NCBI RefSeq assembly: GCF_029851875.1
Contig: NZ_JARKVC010000033.1
Coordinates: 1 to 64,000, forward strand
Length of the DNA stretch: 64,000 nt
Direction of reading: 5' to 3'
From: Actinomyces sp.
GTDB lineage: Bacteria > Actinomycetota > Actinomycetes > Actinomycetales > Actinomycetaceae
The notes under the pieces were generated by a model. It worked only from the letters and a program-made list of their open reading frames with translations. It was not told the origin of the DNA and searched no databases. Position numbers and translations under genes: made by a program. This document shows positions 53,590 through 62,209 of this stretch, one piece after another. Positions within the stretch are counted from its first letter, which is position 1. Each line of letters starts with the position of its first letter.

Positions 53590-54456
53590 GTGACCTCCTC
53601 CAGCCCTGGAACCGTCAGGATCGTGACCGTCGCCTACAATCCGGGGGACGAGCTCGAGCGCTTCCTCGACTCCGTGCCGGCAGCCACGAGCCGCGACGTG
53701 AGCATCGTCATTGCGGACAACGGCACCGAGCATGAGCGTGTCCGTGCGGCTGCCGCCCGGCACGGGGCCCGCGTCGTGGGGGACGGGACGAATCTCGGCT
53801 ACGGTCGCGGGGCCAACCTGGCGGCGGACGGGCTCACTGAGGACTGGGTGGTGGTAGCCAACCCGGACATCGTGTGGCGTCCCGGCAGCCTTGACGCCCT
53901 TGTCGACGCCTCCCTGGCCGATCCCACCGCAGGGTGCCTGGGGCCGCGCCTGCTGGGGACCGATGGCAGCGTCTACCCCTCTGGCCGGGCTCTTCCCACC
54001 CTGGTCAAGGGCACGGGTCACGCCCTGCTGACCCGGGTGTGGCCCTCCAACCCCTTCTCTGCGGCCTACCACGACCAGGCGGGATCCGACCAGCTGCGTG
54101 AGGTGGGCTGGCTCTCCGGGGCCTGCCTGCTGCTGCCTCGCGCGGTGTGGCTCAGGCTCGGAGGCTTTGACGAGAGCTACTTCATGTTCTTTGAGGACGT
54201 GGACCTGGGAGCCAGGGTGAGCCAGGCGGGCTGGCGCAGCGTGCAGGTGCCCTCCGCCGTCGTCGTCCACGAGCAGGGAGCCAGCTGGAAGGCGCGGCCG
54301 GAGCGGATGATTCGCGCCCACCACGCCTCGGCGCGCCACTACCTGGACGGCGTCTACGGCGCGCCCTGGCAGGCGCCGCTGCGCTGGGCGGTCAGTGCTG
54401 GCCTGCGCCTGCACGAGGAGGCTGAGGTGCGGCGGGCGGCTCGGGCGCCTCGCTGA
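53590..54456 (+). CDS. Family 2 glycosyltransferase, rhamnosyltransferase (WbbL)-like
   Basis: 288 aa, soluble or membrane-associated. GT-A fold marks: VTVAYNPGDELERFLDSV, IADNGT, GDGTNLGYGRGAN, VVVANPDIVW (DxD position) and YFMFFEDVDLGARVSQAGW (catalytic region). This pattern matches WbbL-type enzymes that add rhamnose to GlcNAc-PP-polyprenol as a linkage unit. The exact sugar is inferred. Its 3' end overlaps the convergent DUF2304 gene by 65 bp. Confidence 0.83.
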   Translation: MTSSSPGTVRIVTVAYNPGDELERFLDSVPAATSRDVSIVIADNGTEHERVRAAAARHGARVVGDGTNLGYGRGANLAADGLTEDWVVVANPDIVWRPGSLDALVDASLADPTAGCLGPRLLGTDGSVYPSGRALPTLVKGTGHALLTRVWPSNPFSAAYHDQAGSDQLREVGWLSGACLLLPRAVWLRLGGFDESYFMFFEDVDLGARVSQAGWRSVQVPSAVVVHEQGASWKARPERMIRAHHASARHYLDGVYGAPWQAPLRWAVSAGLRLHEEAEVRRAARAPR

Positions 54457-54775
54457 GGGCGATACGGCGGGCGAGCTGGGTGATCTGGCGCTCGCGGGCC
54501 GCGTTGCGCCGGAAGGAGGAGAGGACCTGGGCCAGGAAGGCGATGACGAGCGCGTAGAGCAGCAGGTCCGTCCCGCGCCCGACGCCCAGCACGTGCGCGA
54601 TCCGTGTGACCAGCCCGGGGGTGATGATCGCGACGATCGCGAAGAGCACGAACAGCAGCGTCGTCAGACGCCGAGCGGCTTGGTGGCGCGCGCCTGCGGG
54701 CGAGCGCAGCATCATCCAGCCCAGAGCCGCCACCGCGACGATGAGCAGAGCCTGAATGAGGAACTGGGAGCTCAT
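54392..54775 (-). CDS. DUF2304-family small membrane protein
   Basis: 127 aa with three hydrophobic segments (about 5-22, 37-55, 69-88) followed by a hydrophilic tail (RNAARERQITQLARRIALSE). DUF2304 proteins usually sit beside a family 2 glycosyltransferase, as here: the gene starts 12 bp after one, with AAGGA before the ATG. Role unknown; possibly a membrane partner of that enzyme. Confidence 0.8.
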   Translation of the reverse strand: MSSQFLIQALLIVAVAALGWMMLRSPAGARHQAARRLTTLLFVLFAIVAIITPGLVTRIAHVLGVGRGTDLLLYALVIAFLAQVLSSFRRNAARERQITQLARRIALSEAPEPPAAPQPPRAGAGQH

Positions 54776-54787
54776 GGTGGTCCTTGG

Positions 54788-55504
54788 TCAGCTGAAGAGC
54801 AGGTCGACGAGGATGTTGACCGAGTTCCACAGTGACTGGCCCTTGGCCATGGAGTACTCGGTGTAGGCGATGCGGACCGGGTGCTCGGCCCACGGCAGGC
54901 CGGTGGCGCCCAGCTGACGCACGATCTGGGAGGCGTGGGCCATCCGGTTCTGGGTCAGTCGCAGCCGGCTGGCGGCGTCGCGGCGGATGACGCGCAGGCC
55001 GTTGTGGGCGTCCGACAGCTGCATGCCGGAGGTTCGTGAGGCGACCGTCGCTGCGGTGCGCAGCACCAGCCGCTTGAGCCGTCCCACCTGCGTGGACCCG
55101 TCAAGAAAGCGTGAGCCCAGGACGAAGGCCAGGTCCTCACGGCTGGCCCGGGTCACCATCGCCGCCGCGTCGGCAGGTGAGTGCTGACCGTCGGCGTCAA
55201 AGGTCACGAGGTAGCGTGCCCGGGTGCGTTCCAGGACGTAGTCGATGCCGGTCTGCAGCGCCGCGCCCTGGCCCAGGTTGACAGGGTGCTGGACGACGAC
55301 GGCGCCCGCGGCCTCGGCCTGGGAGGCGGAGTCGTCCTTGGAGCCGTCGTCGACGACCACGACGTAGGGGAAGGTCTGGCGTGCCTGTGTGATGACCTCG
55401 CGCACGACCTGGGCCTCGTTGTACAGCGGGACGACGAGCCAGGTGGTCTCGGCCAGGTCGTGCCACGCCGGGGCAGGCCGGTCTGAGCTTCTCGTCTGAG
55501 TCAC
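54788..55504 (-). CDS. Family 2 glycosyltransferase (dolichyl-phosphate-mannose-synthase-like)
   Basis: About 238 aa. VVPLYNEAQVVREVITQA, VVVDDGSKDDS, HPVNLGQGAALQTGID and TFDADGQHSPAD (DxD) are typical of enzymes that load a sugar from its nucleotide onto polyprenyl phosphate or a lipid. No membrane domain of its own; the DUF2304 protein may supply one. The open frame begins at 55603, but the extra N-terminus is unconserved and runs over a TATCCT hexamer (55537-55532), so the GTG at 55504 is preferred. First gene of a two-gene minus-strand unit. Confidence 0.82.
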   Translation of the reverse strand: MTQTRSSDRPAPAWHDLAETTWLVVPLYNEAQVVREVITQARQTFPYVVVVDDGSKDDSASQAEAAGAVVVQHPVNLGQGAALQTGIDYVLERTRARYLVTFDADGQHSPADAAAMVTRASREDLAFVLGSRFLDGSTQVGRLKRLVLRTAATVASRTSGMQLSDAHNGLRVIRRDAASRLRLTQNRMAHASQIVRQLGATGLPWAEHPVRIAYTEYSMAKGQSLWNSVNILVDLLFS

Positions 55505-55613
55505 CTCGGCATTCTCGCACGCGCGGGCCGTAGGATAGGCCTGCGCTGGCTCACACCTGGGACGCTCCCGGGTCAGCACGCGGAGCCGGTGCCACGACCA
55601 CACGAGGAGAGCG

Positions 55614-56237
55614 ATGACCGTACGGGTTCAAGACTCCGCCGACGTGTCCCCGGACGCGGTGATCGGCGAGGGCTCGAGCATCTGGCACCTGGCACAGGTT
55701 CGTGAGCACGCGGTCCTCGGCAGCCAGTGCGTGGTGGGTCGCGGGGCCTACATCGGTGAGGGGGTGGTCATGGGCCAGCGCTGCAAGGTCCAGAACTACG
55801 CCCTGGTCTACGAGCCCGCGAGGCTGGGGGACGGGGTGTTCATCGGTCCGGCCGCGGTGCTCACCAACGACCACTTCCCCCGCGCCGTCAACCCGGACGG
55901 CTCGCTCAAGTCCGCCTCGGACTGGGAGCCGGTGGGCGTGAGCGTCGAGGAGGGTGCCTCGGTCGGTGCCCGGGCGGTGTGCGTGGCTCCCGTGCGTATC
56001 GGTGCCTGGGCCACGGTGGCCGCCGGCGCCGTCGTCACCAGGGACGTGCCCGCCCACGCGCTGGTGGCCGGGGTCCCTGCGCGGCGCATCGGCTGGGTCG
56101 GTCGTGCGGGCGAGCCCCTGGTAGCCGTGAGCGCGGGCGAGGAGGGTTATCTCGCCGGTGCCACGAGGTGGCGCTGCCCGGTGACAGGTACTGTGTTCGA
56201 CGAGTCCAACGACACGATCCGAGAGGTGACCCGCTGA
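55614..56237 (+). CDS. WbpD-like sugar N-acetyltransferase (hexapeptide repeat)
   Basis: 207 aa. Left-handed beta-helix repeats (IGEGSSIWHLAQVREHAVLG, VIGxxxx-type turns through about residue 160), with ending AHALVAGVPARRIGWVG as in acyltransferases that use nucleotide sugars; the C-terminus carries a small WRCPVTGTVFDE segment also seen in homologues. Similar to WbpD, which acetylates the 3-amino group of UDP-GlcNAc3NA. GAGGAGA precedes the ATG. Its stop overlaps the next ATG (TGATG), beginning a five-gene operon. Confidence 0.82.
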   Translation: MTVRVQDSADVSPDAVIGEGSSIWHLAQVREHAVLGSQCVVGRGAYIGEGVVMGQRCKVQNYALVYEPARLGDGVFIGPAAVLTNDHFPRAVNPDGSLKSASDWEPVGVSVEEGASVGARAVCVAPVRIGAWATVAAGAVVTRDVPAHALVAGVPARRIGWVGRAGEPLVAVSAGEEGYLAGATRWRCPVTGTVFDESNDTIREVTR

Positions 56238-57376
56238 TGTCACGCGAATTCATCCCCGCTGCCAAGCCGGTCCTCGGGCAGGAGGAGCGCGCGGCCGTTG
56301 ACGCGGTCCTCGCCTCCGGCATGGTGGTCCAGGGCCCGCAGGTGGCTGCCTTCGAGGAGGAGTTCTCCGCCCAGGTGGTCGCCGGGGCCCACGCGGTGGC
56401 CGTCAACTCCGGGACCTCCGCCCAGCACCTGGCCACCCTGGCTGCCCTGAGTGACTCCGGTCGCCCGGTGGATCCCGAGGCCGAGGTCATCGTCCCCTCC
56501 TTCACCTTCGCCGCCACCGGTAACTCCGTGGCCGCGGCCGGCGCCCGCCCCGTCTTCGCGGACATCGACCCGGTGACCTTCACCCTGGACCCGGCCAGCG
56601 TCGAGGCTGCGATCACGGACAAGACCGTGGCCATCGAGGTCGTCCACCTCTACGGTCTGCCCGCCAGCATGCCCGCGATCATGGAGATCGCCCGGCGTCA
56701 CGAGCTGGCCGTGTGGGAGGACTGCGCCCAGGCCCACGCCGCCGCGATCGGCTCCACGCCCGTGGGCACCTTCGGGCAGTGGGGCTCCTTCTCCTTCTAC
56801 CCCACTAAGAACATGACCGCCCTGGAGGGCGGCATGGTGACGACGGCGGACGCCGAGCTGGCCCGCAAGGTACGCCTGCTGCGCAACCAGGGGATGGAGA
56901 AGCAGTACGCCAACGAGCTGGTGGGCTTCAACAACCGCATGACGGACGTCAACGCCTCGGTCGGCCGTGTCCAGCTGGGCAGGCTGGAGGGCTGGACCGC
57001 GCAGCGTCAGGCCAACGCCGCGACCCTCAACGAGGGCCTGGCCGGTGTGGCCGGGGTGGTGACACCGTTCGTGCCCGAGGGCTACACCCACGTCTACCAC
57101 CAGTACACGGTCCGCTTCGAGGGTGCCAGCGGCGAGGAGCGCAGCCGTATCCAGTCCTTCCTCAGGGACGAGTGGCAGGTCGGCTCGGGCGTCTACTACC
57201 CGATCCCCAACCACCGTCTGTCCTCGCTGGCTCCCTTCGCCCCGGGCCTGGAGCTGCCCGGCACGGAGAAGGCGGCGCGCGAGTGCCTGTCCCTGCCGGT
57301 CCACCCCTCCCTCAGCGAGGCTGACCTGGAGCGGGTCGTCGAGGCCGTGAGCGCCGCGGTCAAGGCAGGTGCCTGA
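56237..57376 (+). CDS. DegT/DnrJ/EryC1 family sugar aminotransferase (WbpE-like)
   Basis: 379 aa PLP enzyme that installs an amino group on a keto-sugar nucleotide. PLP lysine K191 (SFYPTKNMTALEGG), VNSGTSAQHLA for phosphate binding, EDCAQAHAA with the conserved Asp. The frame is open upstream to 55979 inside the acetyltransferase gene; the ATG at 56237 starts at the family's N-terminus. Placed between WbpD-like and WbpB-like genes, so the likely reaction is 3-amination of UDP-3-keto-GlcNAcA. Confidence 0.85.
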   Translation: MSREFIPAAKPVLGQEERAAVDAVLASGMVVQGPQVAAFEEEFSAQVVAGAHAVAVNSGTSAQHLATLAALSDSGRPVDPEAEVIVPSFTFAATGNSVAAAGARPVFADIDPVTFTLDPASVEAAITDKTVAIEVVHLYGLPASMPAIMEIARRHELAVWEDCAQAHAAAIGSTPVGTFGQWGSFSFYPTKNMTALEGGMVTTADAELARKVRLLRNQGMEKQYANELVGFNNRMTDVNASVGRVQLGRLEGWTAQRQANAATLNEGLAGVAGVVTPFVPEGYTHVYHQYTVRFEGASGEERSRIQSFLRDEWQVGSGVYYPIPNHRLSSLAPFAPGLELPGTEKAARECLSLPVHPSLSEADLERVVEAVSAAVKAGA

Positions 57377-57378
57377 GC

Positions 57379-58371
57379 ATGAGCGAGAAGAACCTGCGCG
57401 TGGGGCTCATCGGCCTGGGCTCGATGGGCCGCCACCACGCCCGTGTCATCCGTGCGACGCCGGGCACGGACCTGGTCGCCGTCGCGGACCCGGCTGGTGA
57501 CAAGTTCGGTGTGGCGGGCGAGCTGCCGGTCCTGCCGGACGTGGCTGGGCTCATCGACGCCGGTATCGAGGCCGCCATGGTCGCGGTGCCCACGATCTAC
57601 CACGAGGACGTGGCCCTGGCCCTGGCCGAGGCCGGCGTCCACACCATGGTGGAGAAGCCTATCGCCGCCACGGCGGCCTCGGGGCGCCGGGTGGCTGAGG
57701 CCTTTGACAAGGCGGGCCTGGTGGGCGCCGTCGGCTACGTCGAGCGCTGCAACCCGGCGCTGCGGGCGCTGCGCGAGCGCCTGGACGCCGGCGAGCTGGG
57801 GCAGGTCTACCAGGTGCTGACCCGCCGCCAGGGGCCCTTCCCGGCGCGTATCAGTGACGTCGGCGTGGTCAAGGACCTGGCCACCCACGACATCGACCTC
57901 ACTGCCTGGGTGGCCGGCGCTCCCTACGAGAGCGTCTCAGCCCAGGTGGCTTACCGCTCTGGGCGCCACAACGAGGACATGGTGGTGGCCACTGGACGGC
58001 TCACCAACGGCGTCATCGTCTCCCACACGGTTAACTGGCTCACCCCCTTCAAGGAGCGCGTCACGATCGTCACGGGTGAGAAGGGCGCCTTCGTCGCCGA
58101 CACCCTGACCGGGGACCTGACCTTCTACGCCAACGGCACGGTCGAGTCCACCTGGGACCAGATCGCGAACTTCCGCGGCGTGAGCGAGGGCGACGTCATC
58201 CGCTACGCCATCCCCAAGCGCGAGCCCCTGGCCCTGGAGCAGGAGCACTTCCGCGACGCCGTGCGCGGGGACGCCTCCGGCATCGTCACGATGGCTGAGG
58301 GCGTGGCCACGCTCGACGTCATCGACGCCGTGCTGACCTCCGCGGCCGAGAACCGGACGGTCACGCTCTGA
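57379..58371 (+). CDS. Gfo/Idh/MocA-family oxidoreductase (WbpB-like)
   Basis: 330 aa. NAD-binding VGLIGLGSMGRHHA at 8-21, EKPI with conserved K93, and KDLATHDIDLTAWVAG containing the active-site His. Together with WbpE/WbpD homologues the likely reaction is oxidation of UDP-GlcNAc-uronic acid at C3. Two bases after the aminotransferase stop. Other keto-sugar dehydrogenase roles remain possible. Confidence 0.85.
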   Translation: MSEKNLRVGLIGLGSMGRHHARVIRATPGTDLVAVADPAGDKFGVAGELPVLPDVAGLIDAGIEAAMVAVPTIYHEDVALALAEAGVHTMVEKPIAATAASGRRVAEAFDKAGLVGAVGYVERCNPALRALRERLDAGELGQVYQVLTRRQGPFPARISDVGVVKDLATHDIDLTAWVAGAPYESVSAQVAYRSGRHNEDMVVATGRLTNGVIVSHTVNWLTPFKERVTIVTGEKGAFVADTLTGDLTFYANGTVESTWDQIANFRGVSEGDVIRYAIPKREPLALEQEHFRDAVRGDASGIVTMAEGVATLDVIDAVLTSAAENRTVTL

Positions 58372-58436
58372 CCACCGAGCAGGACGCCCCCACGCGCCAC
58401 GAGGACGAGGCGACCACGCCGGTCGCCGTCGGCCTC

Positions 58437-59777
58437 GTGGCGCGAGCGCGCACGTGGACGGCCTCCGTCATGGCCTCCTCGCCCTTCCTGCGTCACGTGC
58501 TCACCCTCGTGACAGGTACGGCCGTGGCCCAGGCGGTCTCCTTCCTCATGACCATGGTGCTGGCGCGTGTCTACAGCCCGCACGACATGGGGATGCTGGC
58601 CACCTACACCTCCGTGGCTGGGATCGTGGTGGCGGTCGCCGCCCTGCGTTACGACATGGCGGTCATGCTGCCGCGCAGGGACACCGAGGCGCTGGCGGTG
58701 GCCCGTCTGGCCCTGTGGTGCATCGTCGCCGTCTCCGTCACCGCCACGGTCGCCGCCTTCCCCCTGCGTGCGGTGGTGGCACGGCACTGGGGGCAGGAGG
58801 TCGCCACCTGGATGCCGATGGTCGGGCTGACCACCCTGCTCATGGCGGGCATCGAGCTGGCCAAGTACTGGTTCAACCGGCACTCCGACTACCGGGTGAT
58901 CGCTGTCAACCAGGCCGAGCAGCAGATCGGTCTCACCGGTGGCCAGCTCCTCCTCGGGGTCGCCGGCCTGGGAGGGCTCCCAGGCCTCGTCATCGGCCAC
59001 ACCCTCGGCCAGCTCTACGCCTTCTGCAACCTGGGACGCCAGGCCCCCGCCCTGCGCCGTCGGCTGCCCCAGGACGCGCCGAGCCTGCGCGAGGTCGCCA
59101 GCCGCTACCGGCGCATGCCGCTGCTCAACGCCCCCAACGCCCTGGTGGACGCCATCCGGCTGTCGGGGATCCAGCTGCTCATCGCCGGCTACTCGGTGGC
59201 TGACCTCGGCCAGTTCCAGCTGGCGTGGCGCGTGCTCGACGCGCCGCTCATCCTCATCAACGGGGCCGTCTCACGCGTGTTCTTCCAGAAGCTCTCCGTC
59301 ATCGAGCCAGGCCAGATGCGTCCGGCCGTGCGGGGCCTGATCAAGCGGGCCCTGGTCATCGGCGTCATCCCCTTCGGCGCGATCTACGCCCTGGCTCCGT
59401 GGATCTTCCCCTTCTTCTTCGGCGGGCAGTGGGACAGCGCCGGAGGATTCGCCAGGGCACTGACTCCCTGGCTGTTCATGCTGCTCATCACCTCTCCGGT
59501 CTCCAACCTGTTCGTGGTCACCGGTCACCAGGACTGGATGCTCGGCTTCTCCCTCGTCTACGCCGCCGCCCCCCTGGCATGGCTCGCCTGGTCCCCGCTG
59601 GACCTGCTGCCCACCACCTACGTCCTGGGCGTCGGGATGGCCGTCCTGCTGGTCGGCATGACCCTCATGGCCGACTACGCCGCCCGGCGCTTTGACACCG
59701 ACGGGCCCCGCGAGTCAGACGGCGCGCCACCCCAGGACGAGACCACCACGACCGGCACGACGAAGGAGCAGGGATGA
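58437..59777 (+). CDS. Polysaccharide flippase (MOP superfamily, Wzx-like)
   Basis: 446 aa with about twelve hydrophobic segments; N-terminal FLRHVLTLVTGTAVAQAVSFLMTMVLARVYSP is the usual Wzx-type opening (GT..AQ......LARLY.P). It would move the lipid-linked repeat unit across the membrane. GTG start at 58437. The same frame is open back to a CTG on the preceding stop (58368-58371) with no other start between, so a slightly longer protein from a rare CTG cannot be excluded. Overlaps the next gene by 4 bp (ATGA). Confidence 0.88.
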   Translation: MARARTWTASVMASSPFLRHVLTLVTGTAVAQAVSFLMTMVLARVYSPHDMGMLATYTSVAGIVVAVAALRYDMAVMLPRRDTEALAVARLALWCIVAVSVTATVAAFPLRAVVARHWGQEVATWMPMVGLTTLLMAGIELAKYWFNRHSDYRVIAVNQAEQQIGLTGGQLLLGVAGLGGLPGLVIGHTLGQLYAFCNLGRQAPALRRRLPQDAPSLREVASRYRRMPLLNAPNALVDAIRLSGIQLLIAGYSVADLGQFQLAWRVLDAPLILINGAVSRVFFQKLSVIEPGQMRPAVRGLIKRALVIGVIPFGAIYALAPWIFPFFFGGQWDSAGGFARALTPWLFMLLITSPVSNLFVVTGHQDWMLGFSLVYAAAPLAWLAWSPLDLLPTTYVLGVGMAVLLVGMTLMADYAARRFDTDGPRESDGAPPQDETTTTGTTKEQG

Positions 59778-61069
59778 GCCCGACCTCCCTCAGCGCCCCC
59801 CAGGGGCCCTCGACCCTCCTGCTGCTGACCGACTTCTACCCCTACGAGGTAGGGGAGGAGTTCCTCGAGCAGGAGATCGAGACGCTTGCCGCAGCCTTTG
59901 ACGAGGTCGTCGTCGTGCCGGTGCGTCTGTCTGAAGCTGCCCGTCAGACACGGACCCTGCCGGCCAACGCCCGGTGCGCCCTGCTGCCCGCCTCCCGCTT
60001 CCCCGACTGGCGCTGGCAGGCGCTGGGGCGTGCCGGCCAGATCCTCCTGGGCCGTGAACGGATGGTCGAGACCCCGCCGTGGCGCTCCTTCGGACGCTTC
60101 GGGATGGACGTGCGCTTCGCCGCCATCGCCCTGAGCGCGCGCGCACGCCTGCGCCGTCTCCTGCCGGCCCTGGGGCTGGAGGGAGACGGCCGGATCACGA
60201 TCTACTCCTACTGGTTCTTCACCGGAGCGGCCCTGGGCGGGATGCTGCGCCGACGCGAGCTGGCGGGGCGAGACGTGCGGGTCGTCTCGCGCGCCCACGC
60301 CTACGACGTCGACGAGGCTGACGCCCCGCGCGGCTACGTCCCCTCGCGCCGCTTCGTCATGGACGCGGTCGACAAGGTCTACCCCATCTCCGACTACGCC
60401 GCCGGCTTCCTACGCCGGCGCTTCCCGCAGGCTTCGGACAAGATCGAGGTCCGACGCCTCGGGGTCCCGCAGGCCACCTACCGCCAGCGCCGCCCCAGCG
60501 AGCCCTTCAGCCTGGTCTCCTGCTCCCACATGGCCCCCTACAAGCGGGTGGATCTCATCCTCGATGCCGTCACCGAGCTGCACCGCCGAGGTCGGAAGGT
60601 GCGCTGGACGCATGTCGGCGAGTTCAGTACCGAGCGCCTGGAGGCCATGCGCGAGCGTGCCCGCACCCAGGCCCCGGACGCTGACATCACCTTCACCGGG
60701 CACCTCACCAACGCCCAGGTCAGGCAGCTGTACGCGACGCAGGACTTCTCCTGCTTCCTCAACTGCTCGGACGGCGAGGGCGTGCCCGTCTCCGTCATGG
60801 AGGCGCAGGCCACCGGCCTGCCGGTGGTCGCCACCGCCGCCGGCGGCACCGGGGAGATCGTGCACGACGGCGTCAACGGCCGCCTGCTTCCGGTCGAGGT
60901 CACGGCTGCGCAGGTCGCCGACGCGATCGAGTCCGTCATGGACGTGGGAGAGGACACGTACGCCCAGATGAGCCAGCAGGCCCGAGACACCTGGGCGCGC
61001 ATGAGCGACGCGCGCCGCCAGTACGAGGACTTCGTCGCCGGGCTCGCAGCCCTGTGGCAGTCTCGGTGA
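59774..61069 (+). CDS. Family 4 glycosyltransferase
   Basis: 431 aa, GT-B fold. N-terminal LLLLTDFYPYEVGEEFLEQEI; C-terminal domain SCSHMAPYKRVDLILDAVTEL (nucleotide-sugar Lys) and CSDGEGVPVSVMEAQATGLPVVATAAGGTGEIV with the E-x7-E motif. Acts in the cytoplasm on a lipid-linked acceptor; the sugar is unknown. The ATG sits on the flippase stop; last gene of the 55.6-61.1 kb operon. Convergent with the epimerase gene. Confidence 0.87.
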   Translation: MSPTSLSAPQGPSTLLLLTDFYPYEVGEEFLEQEIETLAAAFDEVVVVPVRLSEAARQTRTLPANARCALLPASRFPDWRWQALGRAGQILLGRERMVETPPWRSFGRFGMDVRFAAIALSARARLRRLLPALGLEGDGRITIYSYWFFTGAALGGMLRRRELAGRDVRVVSRAHAYDVDEADAPRGYVPSRRFVMDAVDKVYPISDYAAGFLRRRFPQASDKIEVRRLGVPQATYRQRRPSEPFSLVSCSHMAPYKRVDLILDAVTELHRRGRKVRWTHVGEFSTERLEAMRERARTQAPDADITFTGHLTNAQVRQLYATQDFSCFLNCSDGEGVPVSVMEAQATGLPVVATAAGGTGEIVHDGVNGRLLPVEVTAAQVADAIESVMDVGEDTYAQMSQQARDTWARMSDARRQYEDFVAGLAALWQSR

Positions 61070-61090
61070 CCCCCTGCAGGGCGGCCCGGC

Positions 61091-62173
61091 TCAGGCGGGG
61101 CAGCGGGCGCTGAGGACCTCAGCCACCGCACGGGCCGCGTGCCCGTCCCCGTAAGGGTGAGCCACCTGGGCACCCGGCTCGGCCGGGCGCGGGCGGGAGA
61201 CCGCCTCGAGCAGGGCGGAGCCGGGCTCGACCAGCACGTTCCAGCCCAGCTCGACGGTCTCGACCCACTCCGTCTGCGGGCGCACCGTCGTGCACGGCAC
61301 CCGCAGCAGGAACGCCTCCTTCTGCAGGCCGCCGGAGTCGGTGACGATACCGCGGGCGTGAACCGCTGAGGCGATGAGAGCGGGGTAGGCCAGCGGCGGA
61401 TGGACCCGCAGCGACCCGCGGTCGGTGAGGTCGATGCCGTGCTGGGCGCACTTGGCGACCAGGCGGGGGTGAGCCAGCAGCACGACCGGGTGGTCCACCG
61501 CGGCCAGGGAGTCCAGCACCGCGCGCAGGCGCTCAGGGTCGTCGGTGTTCTCCGCACGGTGGATCGTGGCCAGGCAGTACCCGCCGTCCTCCACCCCCAG
61601 CTCCTCCATGACCGGTGAGGGAGAGCCGGCGACCTCGTCGCGGACCTGGAGCAGCACGTCGGTCATGACGTCACCGACCACGACGGTACGCCCGGCCAGG
61701 CCCTCCTGCGCCAGGTGAGAGGCTGCGACCTGGGTGGGGGCCAGCAGCAGGTCCGCCGCGTGGTCCGTGAGCACCCGGTTGATCTCCTCAGGCATCGCCC
61801 GGATGAAGGAACGCAGCCCCGCCTCCAGGTGGGCGACCGGGACATGGAGCTTGACCGCGGCGAGGGCCCCCGCAAGCGTCGAGTTCGTGTCCCCGTAGAC
61901 CAGCACCCAGTCGGGACGGTGCTCGGCGAGCACCGAGTCCATCGCGGCAAGCATCGCCCCGGTCTGGACCCCGTGGGAACCCGAGCCCACTCCCAGGTGG
62001 ACGTCAGGGGAGGAGATGCCCAGGTCGGAGAAGAAGACGTCGGAGAGCATCGGGTCGTAGTGCTGCCCGGTGTGGACGATGACGTGCTCGGTCCCTGCGG
62101 CCCGGAAGGCCGCGTCCACAGGAGCCAGCTTGACGAACTGGGGGCGGGCACCGACGATCGACATCACGCGCAT
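61091..62173 (-). CDS. wecB: Non-hydrolysing UDP-sugar 2-epimerase (WbpI/WecB family)
   Basis: 360 aa. SIVGARPQFVKLAPV near the N-terminus, HTGQHYD, YGDTNSTLAGALAA, HLEAGLRSF, MPEEINR, TIHRAEN and TDSGGLQKEAF are the family signatures. VKLAPV and the LGVGSGSHGVQTGAML region resemble WbpI-type UDP-diacetamido-glucuronate epimerases more than classic WecB, which fits the Wbp-like genes nearby. The start at 62173 is chosen because a TAGGCT hexamer lies 7 nt upstream; a long open frame to 62566 reads antisense through the next gene. Confidence 0.88.
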   Translation of the reverse strand: MRVMSIVGARPQFVKLAPVDAAFRAAGTEHVIVHTGQHYDPMLSDVFFSDLGISSPDVHLGVGSGSHGVQTGAMLAAMDSVLAEHRPDWVLVYGDTNSTLAGALAAVKLHVPVAHLEAGLRSFIRAMPEEINRVLTDHAADLLLAPTQVAASHLAQEGLAGRTVVVGDVMTDVLLQVRDEVAGSPSPVMEELGVEDGGYCLATIHRAENTDDPERLRAVLDSLAAVDHPVVLLAHPRLVAKCAQHGIDLTDRGSLRVHPPLAYPALIASAVHARGIVTDSGGLQKEAFLLRVPCTTVRPQTEWVETVELGWNVLVEPGSALLEAVSRPRPAEPGAQVAHPYGDGHAARAVAEVLSARCPA

Positions 62174-62180
62174 AGGGGAA

Positions 62181-62186
62181 AGCCTA
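62181..62186 (-). promoter_or_regulatory. -10 hexamer TAGGCT, leaderless layout, for epimerase gene
   Basis: Minus strand TAGGCT, 7 nt, ATG at 62173. The two divergent promoters share a 36-bp gap. Confidence 0.5.
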
Positions 62187-62197
62187 CCGGTGGCCTC

Positions 62198-62203
62198 TAG
62201 ACT
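62198..62203 (+). promoter_or_regulatory. -10 hexamer TAGACT, leaderless layout, for glycosyltransferase gene
   Basis: TAGACT, 6 nt, ATG at 62210. No ribosome site. Confidence 0.55.
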
Positions 62204-62209
62204 CGCACC

